Part shown: positions 11,950 to 24,100 of the stretch, piece by piece
Position numbering within the stretch: the first letter of the stretch is position 1
Layout: each line of letters opens with the position of its first letter
NCBI GenBank assembly: GCA_963969595.1
Contig: OZ018410.1
Location: forward strand, 33,980,913-34,044,912
Length of the DNA stretch: 64,000 nucleotides
Direction: 5' to 3'
Origin: Neckera pumila
Taxonomy: Eukaryota; Streptophyta; Bryopsida; Hypnales; Neckeraceae
The notes under the pieces: generated by a model
Seen by the model: the letters and a program-made list of their open reading frames with translations, nothing else
Database searches by the model: none
Told to the model about the DNA's origin: nothing
Program-made: the position numbers and the translations under genes

Positions 11950-13096
11950 TTAACAATGACTTTCCAAACAAAAACTGGAAAAATATAATCCATAGATCCG
12001 CATTTCCATACCAAATTAGTTCCACTATTATAGTAACCAATAATTTTCAATAAAATTTAGAACCATAATTTGAAAGTTCTTTCCGAAATTGATGATAGAA
12101 TGAGTGTTTGTAGGATTTCCAAGATTATTAATTCTTTTTATAAGTAGTAAATTATAATTTCTAGTTATAGTGATTATTAAAATATATGTTTTACTCAACC
12201 CCTAAATGCCCAAACACCATTTTTTGGCAGCATAGCAATTTTGGACAGCTCACTACAAACAAAATTTTTATTTTTTTTGTTTGAAGTTTTTACAAAACAT
12301 GTGCTCGAGGAGTAGCTTTAAGGCTCAACAAATTTCATAACTTTTGACTATATAGTTAAAAAGTTATTGTATGATATGTAATTTTCTGCGTTTGGTGTGC
12401 AGTCTGAGCAGCTCAAAAAAATTCATTTAAAATCACTTTTAATAAAAATAAAAAATAAAAATTGGTTTTACAGATTCATATATACGTGGAAAGCTTTGAA
12501 TCATTCCATTTGGATTAATGAGATGAAAGTTATGAAGAATTTTCATTTGAGGGTAGTTTTAGAATCTCTACTCAAAAAGAAACTTTGAAGTCATTTATTT
12601 AACTCAATTTTCAATATTTTTGGAAAAAATAAAAAAAATTGGGTGTAGATGGTTTATGACAACATTATAACCATTGGAATTGGCATTTTTCAATTCCATA
12701 CTAAAATTCTTGATAATTTAGTATTTTGAATCATTCTCTACTTCTTTCTACTTACTATTTTTTTCCTATATGTTGTGCAATTCCAAATCATTTGAAATTT
12801 TTCAAGAATGTAGCCAACTTGCCTTAAAGAATGAATTCAAAGAGTAATCACCATTTGGACATTTTTTATACAAATGTGGCCTTGTGAAGTGAAGTTGCAT
12901 TGTTTTTTGCAGGACCCAAAAAAGTATTTTTGTTAATTCAAACATTAATATCTTGCCATCCAGATAGTGGGAAATTCTGAAATTCTTTCCACATCTTTTT
13001 AAACTAGTGTACTACCATATTCTTTGGTTACATGTGTCCAAAAATGGTTTTTTTCTTAAAATTTGGTACTGATACTAGAAATTGTAGATTTGGAGC

Positions 13097-13543
<447 letters not shown>

Positions 13544-14256
13544 TTTTTTGGTGAAAACTTAGTCAAATACAATTAGGGATTAATTATTCATGTCTTCCCT
13601 AAAAGAGTCTTGTTTTGAACTTAAAAAATGGCTTTTTGAGTTGAAAGAGATAAATAACTCCAACCACTTTAAGGTTGGGAAATAAGAGGAGACGGTTTGT
13701 TTAGGGTTCCATGTTAGGTTTCAAAAACAGTCCAAATGATATCTAGACTATGTACCTTTGTAAAAAAGCAGGTTCTATATTAACTAATTAATTTTGGAAG
13801 GCCCAAAAAGGGAGACTAGGAATCTATGTAGAGGCAAAAGAGACTAATATTAGAAGTAGAATGAGGCTTGAGGAGGGCCACCAGTTTTTGGATAGCAAGG
13901 AGTGCTAGTTGAAATCCCTGGGGAAAAAAATTAAATTTTAAAAAATCAACAAACAAGAAGGTCTAAATTGGACGGGACAATTTAATTAGATAATGGAAAA
14001 TTTTTAATTTTTTTAAAATGTTAAAATGATCCAAAATTACAAAGATTTGATGGCTGGGAACCTACTATGTCAGATACTATTATTATTTAATTAATTACAA
14101 ATTTTTTTAATTGAAATAACATTTTTTACTTTGCTAGTTTGCTAGTTCACAATTTGAGGTGCAACCTTAAAACAACCCTCCCGTGGGGCTCCTTTTCTTC
14201 TAATGGGTAGTAAAGAAGGTTAGAGACAAGGAGTTTGAATGTAGTAAGTGTTTTAA

Positions 14257-15957
14257 CCCCTAATGACCCAAAGGGGGTATTCTTTCAAAATGGGCCAAAA
14301 CTTCCAGCAACTTGACCAATTTTTTTACTCATTTTTTTCTTAACCCCTAAAGTCCCAAGGCCATTTTTTTTGTCACAAACCACTCAAAATTGCCATTTTG
14401 GCTGCGTTCACGCAAGAACACAAAAAAAAATATTTTTTTAGAATCTAACTATAGGATCTTATACTTCACTTGTCAAAGATCAAGTGGTAAAAATTTCATG
14501 AAGTTTGACCATATAGATTGGAAGATATTAGCATTCAAAGTTGAAAAAGAAAGTTTTTTTGAACATTGACTTGCAATTTTAGATGACTTTACCCACCATT
14601 TGTAGAAATTTTTTGCACTACAGACTTTGAATTTTAAATTTTTTATGTTGAAGATGTAAGTTGAAAATCTACAAAAAATTTTCAAAAAACACACACTTGA
14701 TTTTCATTCTTCAAAAACTTGTTAAGTAGAAATAAGTCCAAGATTGAGAAAACTAAATTGTTAATAGCTCTTAGATGGGGTTGAAATACAATATTTCCAA
14801 TGGTGAGATTGTTTTAGCAAGCAAACACAACATTTAAAAAAAAAAAATTGTGAAAAATTGTGAAAATTGCATTCAAAAATGAATCCTATAGTTTATTTTT
14901 TCAAAAAGATGCTTATATTGCCCGAAAAAAAAGATTGTCCTTAACTTGCTCATTATTAGTTCAAATAAAATGAATCAAAGCTTCACATATAGACAAAAAT
15001 ATAAAGTTTCAAAGAAAAAAAAATTAAAATTTATTTTGACTTTTTGTAAAAAAATTTGTGCTATTCGCCAAGTTCAGTTTTGAGGCTTTTTGTGGTATAA
15101 CTTCTGCTCCCGGGCACCAATTGAAATAAAAATTGTATTCCCACGAAGCTAATCAGTTTTTCTATCTTATTGAAAAGTTTCAAAAAGTTTCACTAAAAAT
15201 TGAGCCCGTAGATACCTGCCCAAAATCAGATTTGTCCCTCGAGGGGACAATGGGACTTTAGAGATTAAGATCAGATAAAATTTAATTGTAGGATGTTGAA
15301 ATTAACATTGAAATTGAGAACCTCAAAACATTCTAGATTATTTGATTGCATAATTAAGTGATACTTAATTTTGAATTTTTTCTTGGGTCAATAGAAATAT
15401 AAGGTAGTGCACTTTGAAGGAGCATATCTTTGTGAGGATATTTTGAAATGATGCCTTTTTATGCTCATTGAAAAATAAGAGAGTTGAGAATGTACATGTA
15501 AAATTCCATAACATTCTAAAAATTTTACAATTCAGTCATGGTCAAATTTGCAATGCATGGTGGTCACTGAAATTAGAGTAGTGTTTACAAATTACAAGAG
15601 AGAAAAAAAATGGGACACTTGTCTTTTCATTGAACTCCTTGGATCTGCCCTTTTTGAGGTGGATCTGACCTTTATGAGGTGGACAAGAAGCCCATTGGTT
15701 GGCTGACTTTTTAGTCTAGGTCATGCACAAACCAAATATAAAAAAATGAGCTGTAAACTATACTAGACCACTTAAATTTGAAAAATTCCATAAGGCGGAG
15801 TTTAATTTGGAATTTGATGAAACCACCGCCATTGAATTTGTATTGCAGTCTGTTTTTTAGAAATCAATTTTATTTTTCATAAAACTCAAAATGTGAGAAC
15901 AAGAAGCTCAAAAAACAGGGGCAGCGACCAGAAAATGGTTGCTTGGGTCATTAGGGG
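14257..15957. mobile_element. TTAA-flanked TIR element, 1.7 kb, with a nested relative
   Basis: The ends are CCCCTAATGACCCAA and its near-perfect complement, flanked by TTAA at 14253-14256 and 15958-15961. It has a different TIR subtype (AATGACC) from most others here. It contains a second TTAA-flanked element at 14344-15264, so the original element would be about 780 bp. No transposase-like frame is present. Confidence 0.75.
14344..15264. mobile_element. TTAA-flanked MITE nested in the 14257-15957 element
   Basis: The left end is CCCCTAAAGTCCCAAGGCC after TTAA (14340-14343). The right end, complemented, is CTCTAAAGTCCCATTGTCCC before TTAA (15265-15268). Internal segments (GGTGCCCGGGAG-type and AAAATTGAGCCCGTAG) match, in reverse orientation, the elements at 17.7, 41.3 and 59.2 kb. 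The right TIR carries two substitutions near its tip. Confidence 0.75.
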
Positions 15958-15961
15958 TTAA

Positions 15962-17685
15962 AGTAGTTTGTATACTATATATAAGGAATGCTTGATTGTT
16001 TTTGAGTTTTTTTGTGAACCACATAATATATTGCAAAAGAATCTAAAAAAACATTCAATACCAATGCTAGAGAACCAACACAAGAATCTACAATCATTTA
16101 GAGGGATGAAAAATCAAATTCTCTATTCTTGGGCCTTATTTGCCTTCACCCGTCATCCAAGATTAAGGAGTTAAAGTATTGCGGCTACTTAAAAAGGCAT
16201 TGTAGACAATTATTTAATTCAATACCTTTATAATAAAAATAAAAGAGATAATTTTCTTAGAAATGATTGCAGACACCACTAAATGATCAATGATAGAGGA
16301 TTACTTGATGAGATTTGGATTCTCACCTTCAACTAAAGTATATAGTATTTGATATGATTGAATACAAAGTCTATGTATTTGTTTATACATTTATGATCAA
16401 TACCTAAAATAATTCTATTTAGAATTCTAAGTCTTTTTCATGATAATCTTGTTTGTAGTCTCTTTTGTAAACCTACATAACCCTTAAACATTGTCCACCT
16501 AAGAATATGTAGTGAACCCTAATATTCTTTCAAGTACAACCATTTTAATTACTAAAATCCAAATCAAGAGCAAGGATGCCAGATGGCAAAAAATTCTTAT
16601 AGAGTATTTTGGCAAATAGTACATATTCTTATGTACAAAGGTCAATGATACCTTAATGAGGGAATTTCCACCATAATCTGGGCTACAATTGCTTTTATAG
16701 TGTTTTGGAACAAAAAGATGAAAATTTGTAGTCCATCAGCTACAATTTGGCAGTGAAATTCATTCATGAGCCACTTTTTGGCTCCAAACACCTATAAAAG
16801 ATACATATACTATCTACAAATATTATCTATTATACAAATACAAATATAAACTAAGTTACGATTTCATTTGTCATGTTTTCATCCACACATTCTTACTAAA
16901 CTCTAATGACATGCCTACAAGTTCTCCAAGAACACCTATAGGTTGATGAAATCTTTTAGGTGTTGTTGGGTAACAAAGGAATACATTTTAATAATAAATT
17001 TAACTAAACTATATCACAATTTCATCCATCATGTTCTCAAACACACTCAATTTTTCTCTCTTTGATCTTGGTAAATCCTATTGATATCCAAACAATCATC
17101 TTCTCAATGACACCTTGTAGCTTCATTAAACCAATTTGGGATTGTTGCATTGCAACATGCTCTATGCTAGTTAACCCTAGCATTTCAATTACTAAAATCC
17201 AAATCAAGAGCATGGATGTCAAAGGTCATTGTTCCCTTGGGGGACAAATTGCATTTCAAGCAAATACCTACGGGCTCAATTATTGTCATGATTTTTTGAC
17301 TTCTTTTTCTAAAAATAGAAAAATGATTAGCTTTATGGGATTATAATTTTTTTTCAGTTGGTGCCCCCAAGAAAAAATTTATGTCCAAATAAGCTCAAAA
17401 CATGGGAGATTGGGCAACCAAAAAAAATTCAAAATTTTTAATTTTAATTTTTAATTTTTTTCTCATAGATTGAAATTTTCTCTACATAATGCTTTGATTT
17501 ATTTCTATGTATAAGTTATGTGAAAGTTATAGATAATCTTGTTTTTTGGGCTATGAAAGCATCTTCTTGAAAAAATAATTTATAGGATTCATTTCTAAGT
17601 GCAAATTTTTACAATTTAAAAGAAGAAGGTTCCACATGATTTAGTTTGCTTTCTAGAAATGTCACCATTGGAATTAGTGTGTTAA
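15962..17685. other. AT-rich intergenic DNA, one short direct repeat
   Basis: I found no gene. A segment reading ACTAAAATCCAAATCAAGAG occurs at about 16550 and again at about 17190, with flanking similarity (AATTACTAAAATCC). This suggests a small dispersed or tandem duplication. Everything else looks like non-coding AT-rich sequence. Confidence 0.45.
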
Positions 17686-18596
17686 ACCCTCAAAGGCTTA
17701 TTGTTCCTTCGGGGGACAAATGGGATTTTGGGTAGGTACCTACGGGCTGAAATTTTGCTGTAATTTTTTGAAACTTTTATAAAAGATAGAAAAATTGCTA
17801 AGCTTTGTGGAAATATAATTTTCTTTTCAATCGGTGCCCGGGAAAAAAAATTATGTCCAAGTAAGCTCAAAACAGGGGACAAGGGGCAGCAAAAAAAAAT
17901 ATGCAACCTTTTTTTTTTTTTTTCCTTAATTTTATTTTTATAGATTATATTTTTGTCTATTTGGAAAGCTTTTATTCATTTCATTTGGATTTGTTATGAG
18001 AAAGTTATGGACAATTTTGTTTTTTGGGCATTTAGAACATCTTCCTGACAAAAATAACTTGTAGCATTCATTTCTAAATGCAATTTTAACAATTTAAAAA
18101 AAAAAAATGTTCCACAAGGTTTAGTTTCTTTTCTCACCATTGGGATTTGTGCTTTCTAATTCCATATAAAAGATAATAATATTTTAGATTTTCTTTCTAT
18201 CTTGTACATACTTCTACTTGACAATTTTTTTAGTAATGAAAATTATGTTTTTTTGGATTTTTTTTTTTCCTAGATTCTCAAGTCAGTTTTCTACTATAAA
18301 GATTTAAAGCTCAAAGCTCTGTAGTGCAAATAATTTAAGTTAAAAATGTTCAAAGTCATAAAATCTAATCCCACAATGTGTTGAAAAACTTGTTTTTTTC
18401 ACTTTAAATGCAGATATCTTGCAATCTATGCGGTCAAAAATTCTGATATTTTTTCCACACATTCTAATACTAGTTAGGTGTAAGATCTTACGGTTTCATG
18501 TCCAAAAAAAACAATTTCAAAATATTTTACTCTTTGCTATAGAAATGGCAGTTTTGAGTGTTTTTGGGCAAAAAAAAGGCCTTGGGCCTTTAGGGG
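17686..18596. mobile_element. TTAA-flanked MITE, 911 bp, eroded left end
   Basis: The right end is GGGCCTTTAGGGG before TTAA (18597-18600). The left end is degenerate (ACCCTCAAAGGCT after TTAA at 17682-17685). It keeps the subterminal TTCGGGGGACAAATGGG block and the TCGGTGCCCGGG, AAGCTCAAAACAGGGG and ATCTTGCAATCTATGCGGTC segments seen in the 41.3 and 59.2 kb copies. A further partial copy begins at 18838. Confidence 0.7.
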
Positions 18597-18837
18597 TTAA
18601 ATTTTATCTTAGAGACATGAGTAATTTAGATTTTTCTTCTATCACGTACCTACTTCAACTTAATAGTTTTTTGTTAAGGTTATTTGAAAAAAAAATTCCT
18701 AAATTTTTAGCTCAATTCCCTACTATAAATATTTAAAGCTCCAAAGTCAGTAGTACAAAAAGTTTTAGTTAAGAAGGTTCAAAGTCAAAAAAATCTAGTC
18801 CTGCAATGTGCAAAAGAACTTGTTTTCTTCACTTTAA

Positions 18838-19099
18838 CCTCTAAAGGCCTAACCTTTGGAGGACAAATGGGATTTTGGTAGGTGTCTACAGGCCAATTTT
18901 TTGAAACTTTTTTGGAAGATAGAAAAAATGATTAGCCTCATGGGAATATAAAATGTTATTTAATTGGTGCTTGGGAACAAAACTTATGCCCAAATTAGCT
19001 CAAAACAGGGGAGAGGGGGCAACAAAAAAAAATTACCAAAATATGAATTTAAATTTAAATTTTTCTCATAGATTTTATTTTTGTCTACTTGAAAAGCTT
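18838..19099. mobile_element. Partial TTAA-family element
   Basis: TTAA then CCTCTAAAGGCCTAACC begins a copy related to the 17.7 kb element, with GGACAAATGGGATTTTGG, GGTGCTTGGG and AGCTCAAAACAGGGGAGAGG in the same order. It loses similarity where the MCTS1-promoter duplicate starts at about 19100, so it appears truncated by that junction. Confidence 0.6.
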
Positions 19100-19773
19100 T
19101 GTCCAAAATGATGGTGCTTCTTTGGATTCTTTTTCCTAGATAAGTTGGCTATATGCCTAAAAAATTTCACTTCATTGGGAACTGTACAATATATACGGAA
19201 AAAAATAGTAAGTAGATAGTAGTAGAGAATGATTCAAAATACTAAATTGTCAAGAATTTAATTATGGAATTGAAAAATGCTAATCCCAATGGTTGCAATG
19301 TTGTAATAAATAATTTACATCCTATGATTTTATTTCTTTCAAAAAATACTGAAAATTGAGTAAGATGAAGGACCACGATGTTTATTTTAGAGTAGAGAAT
19401 CCATAACTGCCCACAAACTAAAAACCTTCATAACTTTTGATTCATTGATCAAAATTGGCTCAATTTAGGGATCTAAGCAACCCTAGTGGTTGATTGATCT
19501 ATTGGTTGATTTTGGTGGTTTTGAAATTGGGCGAACAGTTGGGCCCTAATACAAAGTGAGTGTGTAACAATTTATGGTATATAGCTTTAACCTATCACAG
19601 GAGTTGCAATCTACAATCTACCTTGATCACCAGAGTGTCCATATCTGTCCCCATTGTACCCAGAGTGACATCATACTTGAGCTCTAAATGCCTTACAGTC
19701 TCCATGCAACCCTACGGTTGTTGTTGGTCGTGAAACCCTAATTTTTTTTCGTTGTGGACACGCGCATCGGAGT
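19100..19773 (+). repeat. Partial direct duplicate of the MCTS1 upstream region
   Basis: This stretch is co-linear and highly similar to 20555-21418, the sequence just upstream of the MCTS1 start codon. It includes the CTCCATGCAACCCTACGG and GGACACGCGCATCGGAG segments and the telo-box (19733-19741). Similarity stops abruptly after CATCGGAG, before any coding sequence. It lacks the 188-bp MITE found in both full-length arms and has a clean single TA at 19612-19613 instead. Confidence 0.85.
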
Positions 19774-21069
19774 TGGAGGAGAATTTGTGTGTTGTGGCTT
19801 GTGGCTTGTCTTTTATTGTAAACTTTTGTTGTTGCGGGCAGCTTGGGTTAAACCAATGCTTAGCCTCGTTTTGTGTTTGTGGAGACGGTGGGATTTAATC
19901 ACCCACATGGTCGAATCTATTTATTCTCACGGTGAAAGCTAAAGCCTAGTTAGAGCTGGTCACCAGGAGTTTGAAGTTTAGGAGCCCATCATCCGGACGG
20001 CATCTCGTGTTATGCCGTCGTGTTTTATCCGTCCGAGGCCCATGGTTCTTATTACCTACCGACCGAATCCTGACCCGTTTAGAGCCAACACATGATAGGC
20101 CAACGGGGAGGAGTTTGAAGGCCGAAGAACAAAGAGAAGATTGAAGACTAGAAGACTTGAAGATTATTTGAAGTCAATGACTAACTAGTTCCAGTTGTAG
20201 CCAGATACTTTGCGTATTCCCAAAGCGCGCTCCTCTCAACACGACACCGCCTAACAAGATTACTTTAGAGAGGGTGATTGCTTTAACCTCTAAAGTTCCA
20301 TGACTATGTTCTCACCAAAAACGCTCAAAAATTGCCATTTTTAGTACAAATACACAATTTTGAAAAAAAAAATTTGGACACATATAACGGTAGAATCTTG
20401 TAGTACACTGACTCAAGAACATATGGTAAAAAATTTAGAAATTGCCACCGCATGGATTGCAAGATATAAGCATTCAAATTCATTGAAACCATTTTTTTGG
20501 CCCTACGAAAAACATGGCAACAATACTTCACAAGCTCACTTTTTGATGAAAAAATGTCCAAAATGATGGTGCTTCTTTGGATTCTTTTTCCTAGATAAAT
20601 CGGCTACATGCCTAAAAAATTTCACTTCATTTGGATTTGTATAGCATATACGAAAAAAAATAGTAAGTAGATAGAAGTAGAGAATGATTCAAAATACTAA
20701 ATTGTCAAAGAATTTAATTATGGAATTGAAAAATGCTAATCCCAATGGTTGCAATGTTGTAATAAATAATTTACATCCTATGATTTTATTTTTTTCAAAA
20801 AACATTGAAAATTGAGTAAGATGAAGGACTACGAAGTTTATTTTAGAGTAGACAATCCATAACTACCCACAAACTAAAAATCTTCATAACTTTTGATTCA
20901 TTGATCAAAATTGGCTCAATTTAGGAATCTAAGCACCCCTAGTGGTTGATTGATCTATTGGTTGATTTTGGTGGTTTTGAAATTGGGCGAACAGTTGGGC
21001 CCTAATACAAAGTTAGTGTGTAACAAATTATGGTATACAAATTTAATCTAACACAGGAGTTGCAAACTA

Positions 21070-21257
21070 CACTGAGTAGGGATATTAAGGGGACCAAAAA
21101 ATTAGGGGACTTATTGTGGAAAACTGTAGATGTAGAAAAACATGATGTACAACCCCTGCACACTTCAATCACTATTCATGTACAACAAAGACAAATATTT
21201 ATATAGTGTGGTATGTCGATTAATTAGTATGGGTCCCCTTAATACCCCTATTCAATG
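21070..21257. mobile_element. TA-flanked MITE in the left MCTS1 promoter, 188 bp
   Basis: The ends CACTGAGTAGGG and CCCCTATTCAATG are inverted repeats that extend into ATATTAAGGGGACC and GGTCCCCTTAATA. TA is duplicated on both sides (21068-21069, 21258-21259). The partial promoter duplicate at 19.6 kb shows the empty site with one TA, which defines the insertion directly. The equivalent insertion in the right arm is at 29120-29308. Confidence 0.88.
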
Positions 21258-21378
21258 TACAATCTACCTTGATCACCAGAGTGTACATATCTGTCCACAC
21301 TGTATCCAGAGTGACATCATACTTGAGCTCTAAATGCCTTACAGTCTCCATGCAACCCTACGGTTGTTGTTGGTCGTG

Positions 21379-21387
21379 AAACCCTAA
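21379..21387 (+). promoter_or_regulatory. Telo-box upstream of left MCTS1
   Basis: AAACCCTAA, about 90 bp before the ATG, is the plant telo-box, known from promoters of translation-machinery genes such as EF1A and ribosomal proteins. It is also present at 19733-19741 in the partial duplicate and at 28992-29000 (complement) in the right arm. Confidence 0.5.
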
Positions 21388-21478
21388 TTTTTTTTCGTTG
21401 TGGACACGCGCATCGGAGCTTCACCTCTACCTGGATTGTCAGCCGCAATCGCTCGCTGGGTCGTCTGTACAATCAATC

Positions 21479-23155
21479 ATGTTCAAGAAGTAAGCGCCTT
21501 TCGGTCAATTATTGAAACCCTCTCTCATATAATTGCCCTGAAATTCATGTAATTCATGTCGCTGTTCTCTGCTGCAATCGGATCGGCATGACTTTGGCCG
21601 TGTGTTGGAATTTCCCAGATTCACGTCCGAGGAGGTCACGGGCCAGAATCAAGTGAAGGCCTCCGTGCAACGGAAGATTCGCCAGAACATTGCCGATGAG
21701 GTGCGTTTCGTCTGTCCCTTTTGTCGATTATGTGCATTCCATTGAATTCACGCTCTGGAAAGTGGAATGTGGAAGCGACGCTGACGAGTGTTGTGGCTTG
21801 GTCAGTATCCGGACTTGGAGCCTCTCCTGGACGAAATGCTGCCGAAGAAATCGCCGCTGATAGTCGCCAAGTGGTGAGTGAGCTCCGTGGGTCTTGGTGC
21901 TGGTGCGGGGAATTTAGGGTTTGGGCGAAGGATTGGCGTGGTTCTGTCAGGGAATGGAGCTGATCATGAGACGATGCACGTCTTCCGCGAGCTTCTGTCT
22001 GTGCGGCAACCCACGTTTGAATTCCGGGGTTACTGTGGTCAAGTAGCTAAATTAGGGCAAAGCCTGCGTCTGTTGTGTTGTCCTGTGTTTTGTTGACTGA
22101 CTTGATGTGGTGTGTTGTGGTTGGGCCAGCCAGAACCACATCAACTTGGTGGTTGTGAACAATGTGCCGCTGTTCTTCAACGTGCGGGATGGCCCTTACA
22201 TGCCCACGCTCCGGCTTTTGCACCAATGTACGGGGAATGTATGACAGTATTAGGGTTTCTTTAGTTTCGGAGTTTTTGGGTGGTGGTGGTGGTGGTGGTG
22301 GTGGTGGTGGTGGTTGAGGGCTGAGGGGTATGTAGTGGTTGGTTGTGGCGTGAACTGATTTGTGGTTTTGCGTGTTCGAAGATCCAGGAATCATGAAGAA
22401 GTTCCGTGTGGACCGAGGAGCTATCAAGTTCGTTCTGGCGGGTGCCAATATCATGTGCCCAGGGTTGACATCTGCGGGCGGCGAAGTGGACGAGGAGGTG
22501 GCGGTGGATTCACCTGTGGTGAGCTTTTACATTTTCTTTGAGGTGAATGAGGGCTTCTGTTTGAGTGCACGTTGAGGAGTTTAGCTTCGTTTCGGAGTAG
22601 TTGGACAGAATCGTTGGATTCAGGTGGTCCTGGGACTAGTTGGCAAGCAGCCTGAGCGATCGCGGTGGTGGTTTCTGCAGGCAATCATGGCCGAAGGCAA
22701 GGAGCATGCTCTGGCGATCGGGTACACGAAGATGTCCGCCAACGACATGTAATGTTTTCGGCGCTTGAGTTTGCTAGTGTAGTGCTATTGGATTTGTTGG
22801 CAGCATTGGTGCACGGGGGAATTGCGGCGGAGTAGGTGAAGATGTGAAGCATTGCGTTTGACCGGAGTGATTTGTTGTGGTGTGACAGCAAGAGCATCAA
22901 CAAGGGGATCGGAGTGGACAACATGCATTACCTGAACGACGGACTGTGGAAGGTGCTTGTCCTTGAGGGACTCCTGAGTTTTTCTGGTTGTGTTTTGTGT
23001 GTTTTTTGGTTGCGGGTGTATAAAATCATGTCATGAATTGGAGAGACCTGGCACTCTGCAATTTGAGACGGTGGGATTTGTTTGCATGCCGTGAGACAAA
23101 TAGAGAGGAGAGCTGATATTGTGTTCCGTGTTGCCAGACGTTACATCTGGACTGA
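21479..23155 (+). CDS. MCTS1/TMA20-like PUA-domain protein, left copy
   Basis: This is the predicted orthologue of MCTS1 (MCT-1, yeast Tma20), the partner of DENR that acts on 40S ribosomes in recycling and re-initiation. Exons by reading frame and GT-AG sites: 21479-21489, 21619-21700, 21806-21873, 22130-22227, 22382-22518, 22681-22748, 22889-22952, 23138-23155. The product is 181 residues, the usual family length. It starts [47 protein letters not shown] and RLLHQ form the N-terminal domain. The PUA domain (about 92-172) contains [33 protein letters not shown] and NKGIG...YLNDGLWK. The last 18-bp exon (TLHLD) is inferred from the acceptor TTGCCAG and the family's short tail. If exon 7 is not spliced, translation runs on to a TGA at 23036. 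Intron 4 has a (GGT)n tract. Confidence 0.9.
22278..22314 (+). repeat. (GGT)n microsatellite in MCTS1 intron 4
   Basis: About twelve GGT units lie within the intron between exons 4 and 5. The mirrored (CCA)n tract is at about 28065-28100 in the right copy. Near-equal tract length in both arms, despite the instability of such repeats, agrees with recent duplication or ongoing conversion. Confidence 0.9.
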
Positions 23156-23643
23156 GGCGGGCAGGAGGGATCACTAGCTGTGCGACTTGGCAAGGCGACG
23201 TCCCTGAAGAGTCTCGCGAAGGTCGTTGGTAGTGGTGTTGGTAGGCAGACTTGAGGCCGACTCGTTGATTTCGGCGACGAGGCGAGTATCCGGGGTTCAC
23301 AAGGTAACAGTGTTGCTGAAGTTGGATGCTGAAGTTGGATACCGAAGGGTGTCGTGCCGATTTCCTGCGGATCACAAGGCTACGGAGCTACCGTGAGGAG
23401 GCAACCCATGGGATTGTACACACTCGGCAGGACTATGATTGTTTAGCCTAAAGATTTGTTTGGGCTGATGAGCAGCCCCGGTAGGCGTTGAACGCAAGTG
23501 CTTTCTGGTAGGGCCTTCTGGAACGCGCGTTCAAATGGTCTGGAAGGGGCGAGGATTACATTAGATGCTGGATCTCAGAACCACGTGAGGTCTGATCACG
23601 AGTTCCGATTGTTATGTTGGAATTCAGGAAAGTCGAACTGAAG

Positions 23644-24100
23644 GCCGGTCCATTGCAACGCAAGTCTGGAAGACCCTGGATTTGCTTCTCAGAGACGACT
23701 GTGGGCTACCTGGTCATGTGTTAATCACTGTATTTTTTTAGCTCGACAGCGGTCTGAGAAGACGAAATTTCCGCTGATCGACGGGCTTTTTCGTTATCCT
23801 CTTCTGGATGCATGGGCTCTTTTAATGAACTTCTGTTATGCCCAAGTCCTTTCAATTTTTTGTACAGGTTAAATTTTTGTGTTTAAGTTAGTGACATCTA
23901 TTTTCTGAAATGAGTGTTTTTTACGATTCAAGTTTGACGTTGTGTGAATGAAATGCTTGGACTAATCAATACCTTGAGCAGTTTGCTCATCGTGGAGAAT
24001 AATGTCTAGGGGCCTCTTACGGGTTAATGGCAGACACTAGAGTATGGAATTGGGGTTGGGAATAAGGTCCTTACGAATTCATTGGGGACATTCCTATGTC
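23644..24100. other. Spacer sequence next to the left arm
   Basis: This is unique sequence between the end of the left MCTS1 arm and the inverted DREB-locus copy. I see no coding frame with a motif; it may include transcribed 3' flank of MCTS1. No counterpart is visible next to the right arm. Confidence 0.4.

Larger units (their letters stand above)
20243..23643 (+). repeat. Inverted-repeat arm, left copy (MCTS1 locus)
   Basis: This is co-linear with the reverse complement of about 26734-30140. Paired positions sum to 50377-50379 across most of the arm, so indels are very few. Several non-coding translations of 70-135 residues inside the arms are identical, showing near-identity through the genic core. 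The outer part (20.2-21.4 kb) shows more substitutions. The inner junction is after CGAACTGAAG at 23643; the outer junction is near ACCGCCTAACAAG. Confidence 0.93.

Noticed and set aside
22047..22454. 135-residue proline-rich frame antisense to MCTS1 (also at 27924-28331)
   Set aside because: It lies opposite MCTS1 exons 4-5 and intron 4; the poly-Pro run is the complement of the (GGT)n microsatellite. It has no independent motif.
23031..23375. 114-residue minus-strand frame downstream of MCTS1 (also at 27003-27347)
   Set aside because: It overlaps the MCTS1 3' end on the other strand and shows no family feature. It is identical in both arms only because the arms are nearly identical.
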